The notes beneath the pieces are model-generated. The model was not told the DNA's origin. It saw only the letters and a program-made list of their open reading frames with translations, and searched no databases. Below, in pieces: positions 60,363 to 64,000 of a stretch of DNA of 64,000 nt. The DNA is taken from the NCBI RefSeq assembly GCF_004363005.1, contig NZ_SNYH01000004.1, forward strand, positions 276,626 through 340,625. Direction: 5' to 3'. The position numbers and the translations under genes are program-made. The stretch's first letter is position 1; the number at the start of each line of letters is the position of its first letter. The stretch is from Tenacibaculum caenipelagi (GTDB lineage Bacteria > Bacteroidota > Bacteroidia > Flavobacteriales > Flavobacteriaceae).

Positions 60363-61100
60363 TTACAAAAGTATTTTTTGTGCGGATGTTTTTTCAATCT
60401 CGCTTAAAAAATCTGATATGATTGTTTCCAATTCTTTTACGCTGCTTATCATTGGTAAATGTCCACTATTTATAGTTTCTATTCTTGATGCATTTAAATT
60501 TTTTGCCATTTTGTCTTGCAAATCAGTAGGCATTGATTTATCATTTGTCAATTTAATATATAAACGTTTTGTATCGGGCAATTCAAACGAATTTTTTGTT
60601 GTGTAAAGTGCTTTTGCTTCTGGTGTAAATTCGTCTACAATTTTTGAAGTCATTTCTGGTGTCAAATCATTACAGAGTTCTGCTTCTATTGTTTTTTTAG
60701 GTGGTGTTGTCCCAAATAACGATAGCAAAATTGGTAATAAGAACTTTTGAGGAAACGGTAATGAAGAAACAAATGACTGTCCGCTTTTTGGCACAACTGA
60801 ACCAATAGCGACAAATCCTTTTAATTCATTTTTGAATTTTTCAGCAACTTTTAATCCAATACAAGCCCCAATAGAATGAGCAACAATAATAAAATTATCA
60901 TTTCCCCAATTTCTTATTTCCGTTGTTGTCTTATTTATATAATCATCAAAAGTCAGTTTTAAATTCTGTTTGCCATTTGATTTTCTATTTGGGAAATCAA
61001 TGCTTAAAACTGGATTATCAATTCTCTGTTGTAATTCATTCCATATTGAACTATTAAGCCCTGCCCCATTTATAAAAATTATTCCGATTTTATTGTTCAT
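60363..61100 (-). CDS. Alpha/beta hydrolase
   Basis: 245 aa. IIFINGAGLNSSIWNELQ, FIIVAHSIGACIGLKVAE (nucleophile Ser in HSIGA) and the C-terminal INSGHLPMISSVKELETII with catalytic His. Length and pattern fit RsbQ/BioH-type small hydrolases. Function unknown. It is the first gene, reading the minus strand, beyond repeat A and hence the last visible member of the cassette-like array. Confidence 0.85.
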   Translation of the reverse strand: MNNKIGIIFINGAGLNSSIWNELQQRIDNPVLSIDFPNRKSNGKQNLKLTFDDYINKTTTEIRNWGNDNFIIVAHSIGACIGLKVAEKFKNELKGFVAIGSVVPKSGQSFVSSLPFPQKFLLPILLSLFGTTPPKKTIEAELCNDLTPEMTSKIVDEFTPEAKALYTTKNSFELPDTKRLYIKLTNDKSMPTDLQDKMAKNLNASRIETINSGHLPMISSVKELETIISDFLSEIEKTSAQKILL

Positions 61101-61146
61101 AAGCTCTCTTTTAGTATTTTAAGTTGGTTGCTTTGTTACAATAATC

Positions 61147-61276
61147 GCTAACGTTTTAGTATATTGAAAATTGTGGTTTTGTAGGCGAGGATTTTCCGAA
61201 GGAAAATCGGAAGGTAGCAAAATGGCAACTAACTTTGGTTAAACTAAAAGTAGCATTTTTTTTATACATCGTTGAC
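61147..61276 (-). repeat. Cassette repeat A (130 bp)
   Basis: It closely matches repeat C over most of its length, and is exactly the same size (130 bp). On the minus strand it begins GTCAACGATGTATAA just after the monooxygenase gene and ends CGTTAGCGA before the next ATG. Internal GATTTTCCTTCGGAAAATC is a perfect hairpin. Confidence 0.75.
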
Positions 61277-61290
61277 TACAGTACTTTATA

Positions 61291-61584
61291 TCATTCAAAT
61301 TTCATAAAGTGGTCTATTGTTACACTTTTTATTAAATGTTTTTCACGGTCATCAATTACAGCATTTCTCCAATCAACACCAGCAAACTTTTTTAGAGATT
61401 CAATATCTCTCCAATATGATATCATCATAAATTCCTGAGAAGAATTATCAATAGGAAGTCCAATGACAGTATCAATAACACCTTCTTGCTTTTTAATTAA
61501 AGGGAGAGCAATTTTTGTAAAGAAAGATTTAAATTCATCTTGTTTGTCAGAGAATATAATTGCTTTAAAAACTCGAACTATCAT
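61291..61584 (-). CDS. Antibiotic biosynthesis monooxygenase (ABM) domain protein
   Basis: 97 aa from ATG 61584; the frame is open upstream into repeat B but MIVRVFKAIIFSDKQDEF is the natural start of the ferredoxin-like ABM fold. It ends FMMISYWRDIESLKKFAGVDWRNAVIDDREKHLIKSVTIDHFMKF, with the Trp/His of the fold. Cofactor-free monooxygenase is possible; substrate unknown. It lies between repeats A and B. Confidence 0.85.
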   Translation of the reverse strand: MIVRVFKAIIFSDKQDEFKSFFTKIALPLIKKQEGVIDTVIGLPIDNSSQEFMMISYWRDIESLKKFAGVDWRNAVIDDREKHLIKSVTIDHFMKFE

Positions 61585-61608
61585 AATTCTTTTCAGTTTA
61601 ATATTGTA

Positions 61609-61699
61609 GTTAACAGTCTCGGCTATGAGTAGTAGCGGCTTTCTACTCACAAACCTTTCGTTTGATCACTCAAACCGCTATTACTTATACATTGTTAGC
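61609..61699 (-). repeat. Cassette repeat B (about 91 bp)
   Basis: Minus strand: GCTAACAATGTATAAGTAATAGCGG, then a looped middle, then CCGCTACTACTCATAGCCGAGACTGTTAAC. The termini pair (AGTARTAGCGG with CCGCTAYTACT), forming a long imperfect hairpin. It lies between the stop of the SnoaL-like gene and the ATG of the monooxygenase gene. Confidence 0.7.
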
Positions 61700-61708
61700 A
61701 ATAGTCTT

Positions 61709-62197
61709 TTAATTGGTTGATTTTTTTAAAGAACTTGCATGGTCTTTTATAACATACCACATGTTATCACTACCTTTTTCTAAAACATAACTAACAATCA
61801 TATGATTTAAGTAAGGTTTTCCGTTTCTATTAGGTTCACGATATATAGCCTCCGTTGTTGCTGTTCCAATGTATTTTCCAGGTTCAATATTCAGTATTTT
61901 AGTTTTCATTGTCCATGTACTGTCTTTAAACCATTCGGCATGTAAGTTCACAAACTCATCCACTGTATAGGTTATTTTTGTGTTTGGCAAAATCAGTTCC
62001 ATTCTACCCGATGTAGACATGGTCGATTTTAATGAGTCAATGTTTTTATTTTCAATAGACATTAATAACGTCTCTAATGTTTTTTTTATTTGTTTTTCGT
62101 TTTTTTTAGAGTCAAATTGATTGTCAGAACTATTATTACAAGAAAATAATATTGATAATGAAATAAATATTATGATAATTAAATTGTTTGTTTTCAT
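61709..62197 (-). CDS. SnoaL-like/NTF2-fold lipoprotein, copy 1
   Basis: 162 aa with lipoprotein signal (ILFSC lipobox). IKKTLETLLMSIENKNIDSLKSTMS opens an NTF2/SnoaL-like cone (DUF4440-type), and the C-terminal SYVLEKGSDNMWYVIKDHASS is typical. Function unknown. Its last 103 codons recur at 63694-64000 with three or four base changes. It is a cassette between repeats B and C. Confidence 0.85.
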   Translation of the reverse strand: MKTNNLIIIIFISLSILFSCNNSSDNQFDSKKNEKQIKKTLETLLMSIENKNIDSLKSTMSTSGRMELILPNTKITYTVDEFVNLHAEWFKDSTWTMKTKILNIEPGKYIGTATTEAIYREPNRNGKPYLNHMIVSYVLEKGSDNMWYVIKDHASSLKKSTN

Positions 62198-62215
62198 GAT
62201 TAAGGTTGAATTATA

Positions 62216-62345
62216 GCCAATGGTTTATATAAGAATAGTTGCGGTTTTATGTGCGAGGATTTTCAGAAGGAAAATCAGAAGGTAGTAAAATGGCAACTAA
62301 CTTTGATTAAGCTAAAAGTAGCAATTATTTTTATACATTGTTGAC
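62216..62345 (-). repeat. Cassette repeat C (130 bp)
   Basis: The same length as repeat A and similar across it (AGGATTTTC-GAAGGAAAATC, AAATGGCAACTAACTTTG, CTAAAAGTAGCA, TTTATACAT-GTTGAC on the plus strand). It begins 6 nt after the stop of the GNAT gene and ends 19 nt before the SnoaL-like ATG. Confidence 0.8.
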
Positions 62346-62350
62346 AAACG

Positions 62351-62896
62351 TTATTTTACGTTCTGTTTTTTAGTTAGTCCAAACAAAATCAAATCAATAT
62401 ATTTCGAATTCTTAAATATATGTTCTTTTAATTCGCCTTCTTTTTTCATTCCGCTGTTTTTTAAAACTTGTCCAGATGCAGGATTATTTGCCAAATGAGA
62501 AGAAGTAAACTTGTTCAAATTCAGATTATCAAATCCGAATTTTAGGATAGCTTTTGTTGCCTCGGTCGCATATCCATTTCCAGAAAAAGGTTCTGCAATC
62601 CAATATCCGATTTCTGCTCTGTTATTTTTTCTCTCAATTTTTATTCCTATTCCGCCAATAAAATTATCTTTCTCTTTTAGTCTTATTGCAAAAGTATATT
62701 GGTTTCCATTTTCAAAACCTTGATTCGCCATATTAATCCAAAAAATGGCGTCCTTTTCAGAGTATGGGAAAGGTATGTTTTGAGTAAAATCAGATATATT
62801 TTTATTCGATGCGTATTTTACGATATCTGAAATATCTTTTGCTTTTAATTCTGTTAAGAATAATCGTTCAGTTTCTATTTTTGGAAAGTTTTTCAT
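62351..62896 (-). CDS. GNAT family N-acetyltransferase (RimJ/RimL type)
   Basis: 181 aa. TERLFLTELKAKDISDIVKYASN is the RimJ/L start, IGGIGIKIERKNNRAEIGYWI and GNGYATEATKAILKFGFDNLNLNKF the acetyl-CoA part (Q/GxGxA loop), NPASGQVLKNSGMKKEG the terminal helix. Acceptor unknown. A cassette between repeat C and partial repeat D. Confidence 0.9.
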   Translation of the reverse strand: MKNFPKIETERLFLTELKAKDISDIVKYASNKNISDFTQNIPFPYSEKDAIFWINMANQGFENGNQYTFAIRLKEKDNFIGGIGIKIERKNNRAEIGYWIAEPFSGNGYATEATKAILKFGFDNLNLNKFTSSHLANNPASGQVLKNSGMKKEGELKEHIFKNSKYIDLILFGLTKKQNVK

Positions 62897-62922
62897 TTAA
62901 GTTCCAAGGTTTTCTCTACTAT

Positions 62923-62960
62923 TTGCCAATGATCTCGGCTATGTGTAGTTGTGTGGCGTC
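62923..62960 (-). repeat. Cassette repeat D, partial
   Basis: GCCAATGATCTCGGCTATG (62923-62941) shares CTCGGCTATG-GTAG with repeat B (61618-61632, 14 of 15 bases). Only about 38 bp remain between the stop of the isochorismatase gene and the GNAT gene, so it is likely truncated. Confidence 0.5.
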
Positions 62961-62962
62961 AT

Positions 62963-63529
62963 TTATATTTCACTCATCAATTTTTCGAAATTCCAAACAG
63001 TTGCAAATTCTTCATTCAAATTAGCGAGTGTTGTTAGGTGTATTATTTCAGAATCATATTTCTCTCCATTGATTCCAATTCGGTCAAAAGCTGCCGTTGC
63101 ATCAGAAATTAAATACGTTTCGTAACCATAATTCCCCGCCATTCGAGTTGTTGTCGACACACAATGATTTGTGGTAATTCCAACTATTACTATAGATGTA
63201 ATTCCCAATCGGTCTAACTGTTCCTTTAAATTAGTTCCGATAAAAGCACTATTTACATTTTTCGTTATTATTGGCTCGTTTTCTTTAGGCAAAACATTTT
63301 CATTAAACTCAAATCCTGGATTTTGTTCATTAAGTTTAGATTTTGGGTTTGTAGAACTATGTCTAATATGAAAAATTGGCAAGTTTAATTCCCTCCATTT
63401 ATTCAATATTTTACCGCAAGTGATTTCAGCATTTTTATTATTTCTATTTCCTCCCCAATAATTTTCGTCTAAAAACGCTTTTTGAACATCAACCAAAATT
63501 AGTGCTGTATTTTTTTCTCTTAAATTCAT
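62963..63529 (-). CDS. Cysteine hydrolase of the isochorismatase family
   Basis: 188 aa. ALILVDVQKAFLD gives catalytic Asp14, IVIVGITTNHCVSTTTRMAGNYG the catalytic Cys, and NAEITCGKILNKW and LISDATAAFD complete the fold. The Asp-Lys-Cys triad suggests hydrolysis of an amide or vinyl ether (pyrazinamidase/nicotinamidase-like or isochorismatase-like); the substrate is not clear. A cassette between repeats D and E. Confidence 0.9.
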   Translation of the reverse strand: MNLREKNTALILVDVQKAFLDENYWGGNRNNKNAEITCGKILNKWRELNLPIFHIRHSSTNPKSKLNEQNPGFEFNENVLPKENEPIITKNVNSAFIGTNLKEQLDRLGITSIVIVGITTNHCVSTTTRMAGNYGYETYLISDATAAFDRIGINGEKYDSEIIHLTTLANLNEEFATVWNFEKLMSEI

Positions 63530-63550
63530 TTTAAAATTTGTTTGGTTTTA

Positions 63551-63689
63551 ATGACACACAACGTGTTTGTGTGTATTTTTTTTTGCAGGAAAAGACGCTA
63601 GTCATTTTCCATTGTAGCGGAAAGATAATTAACAAGATTGAATTTCCTCAGCGAAAATTCAATCTTATTAATTATACACTTCGTTATAT
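63551..63689 (-). repeat. Cassette repeat E (about 139 bp) with 19-bp stem
   Basis: AATTAACAAGATTGAATTT (63627-63645) pairs with AAATTCAATCTTATTAATT (63655-63673) with one mismatch around a 9-nt loop. Outer parts are GCATATAACGAAGTGTATA next to the SnoaL copy and ACACACAACGTGTTTGTGTG before the isochorismatase ATG. Different in sequence from A-D but alike in position and palindromic nature. Confidence 0.65.
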
Positions 63690-63690
63690 G

Positions 63691-64000
63691 CTTTTAATTG
63701 GTTGATTTTTTTAAAGAACTTGCATGGTCTTTTATAACATACCATATGTTATCACTACCTTTTTCTAAAACATAACTAACAATCATATGATTTAAGTAAG
63801 GTTTTCCGTTTCTATTAGGTTCACGATATATAGCCTCAGTTGTTGCTGTTCCAATGTATTTTCCAGGTTCAATATTCAGTATTTTAGTTTTCATTGTACA
63901 TGTACTGTCTTTAAACCATTCGGCATGTAAGTTCACAAACTCATCCACTGTATAGGTTATTTTTGTGTTTGGCAAAATCAGTTCCATTCTACCCGATGTG
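63691..64000 (-). repeat. Near-identical duplicate of 61706-62015
   Basis: 310 bp differing from 61706-62015 at about four or five positions (e.g. TACCACATG versus TACCATATG, GTCCATGTAC versus GTACATGTAC), a constant offset of 1985 bp. The homology runs to the window end, so its other boundary is unknown. Confidence 0.9.
63694..64000 (-). CDS. SnoaL-like protein, copy 2, 5' end outside window
   Basis: Open to the window edge on the minus strand; the visible ~102 codons match copy 1 (61709-62197) with two residue differences (Trp to Cys, Met to Ile). The start and signal peptide are outside the window, so it is not known whether the gene is whole. Confidence 0.8.
   Translation of the reverse strand, partial: TSGRMELILPNTKITYTVDEFVNLHAEWFKDSTCTMKTKILNIEPGKYIGTATTEAIYREPNRNGKPYLNHMIVSYVLEKGSDNIWYVIKDHASSLKKSTN

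Noticed and set aside
61147..61276. Repeats A and C as insertion-sequence (MITE) copies
   Set aside because: No target-site duplications could be seen at their borders and their positions are fixed right after stop codons, which fits cassette ends better than random insertion.

Overview
This 64-kb window is AT-rich, densely coding chromosome from a member of the Bacteroidota, most likely a marine Flavobacteriaceae (Tenacibaculum/Polaribacter-like; the genus is a guess). The support is the TAnnTTTG -7 promoter boxes, weak Shine-Dalgarno sites, a CarboxypepD_reg/TonB receptor, BshA (bacillithiol), an OstA-like protein, a DUF3810 protein and a split transketolase. I see no rRNA, tRNA, CRISPR array, transposase, integrase or phage gene.

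Layout. 1-6.95 kb: a methyltransferase cut by the window edge, an amidohydrolase lipoprotein, a tight run of small stress or detox enzymes (DinB, VOC, two GNATs, YciI), a di-heme cytochrome c peroxidase and an endonuclease/phosphatase-family lipoprotein. 7-9.9 kb: a FIST sensor gene overlapping a hybrid histidine kinase. 10.1-17.6 kb: a complete histidine operon hisG-D-C-B-H-A-F-IE, preceded by an unlisted 18-residue leader peptide (HHHHFH) and a strong intrinsic hairpin, i.e. a classic attenuator. 17.7-24.4 kb: typA, proline dehydrogenase coupled to a LETM1-like small protein, aroB, bshA and a lone transketolase N-subunit. 24.7-28.5 kb: a TPR/AraC-type membrane regulator and two homologous proteins of unknown function. 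28.8-43.8 kb: housekeeping (dnaB, pepT, lysA, TonB receptor, rpsF-rpsR-rplI, sterol-desaturase-family protein, relA/spoT), with three related structured non-coding elements downstream of terminator hairpins. 43.9-49.3 kb: a Fur-family regulator, purA, and a nirK-FGE-SCO denitrification cluster whose promoter carries a CRP/FNR-type box at about -42. 49.4-55.4 kb: PLP decarboxylase, OstA-like protein, class III aminotransferase with a decayed 3' copy about 1.1 kb away, methyltransferase and SRPBCC protein.

55.5-64 kb is accessory. It holds a GlxA-type regulator, nitrilase-family amidase, rhodanese, and an alkylation-repair locus in which an Ada-type AraC/MGMT protein and an alpha/beta-hydrolase operon share an identical 16-bp operator placed exactly 19 bp from each -7 box. 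The hydrolase operon ends in a wreck of two dioxygenase genes (2OG-Fe(II) oxygenase N-terminus joined out of frame to an AlkB C-terminus). After that comes a cassette-like array of unrelated same-strand small genes (hydrolase, monooxygenase, SnoaL-like lipoprotein, GNAT, isochorismatase, second SnoaL copy). Each gene is followed by a 90-140 bp palindromic repeat, an organisation resembling integron cassettes although no integrase is visible.

The best candidates for undescribed biology are the three structured intergenic elements, the attC-like repeat array, the paralogous unknown pair at 26.5-28.5 kb, and the Ada-box regulon. All calls rest on reading the sequence; no database search was run.
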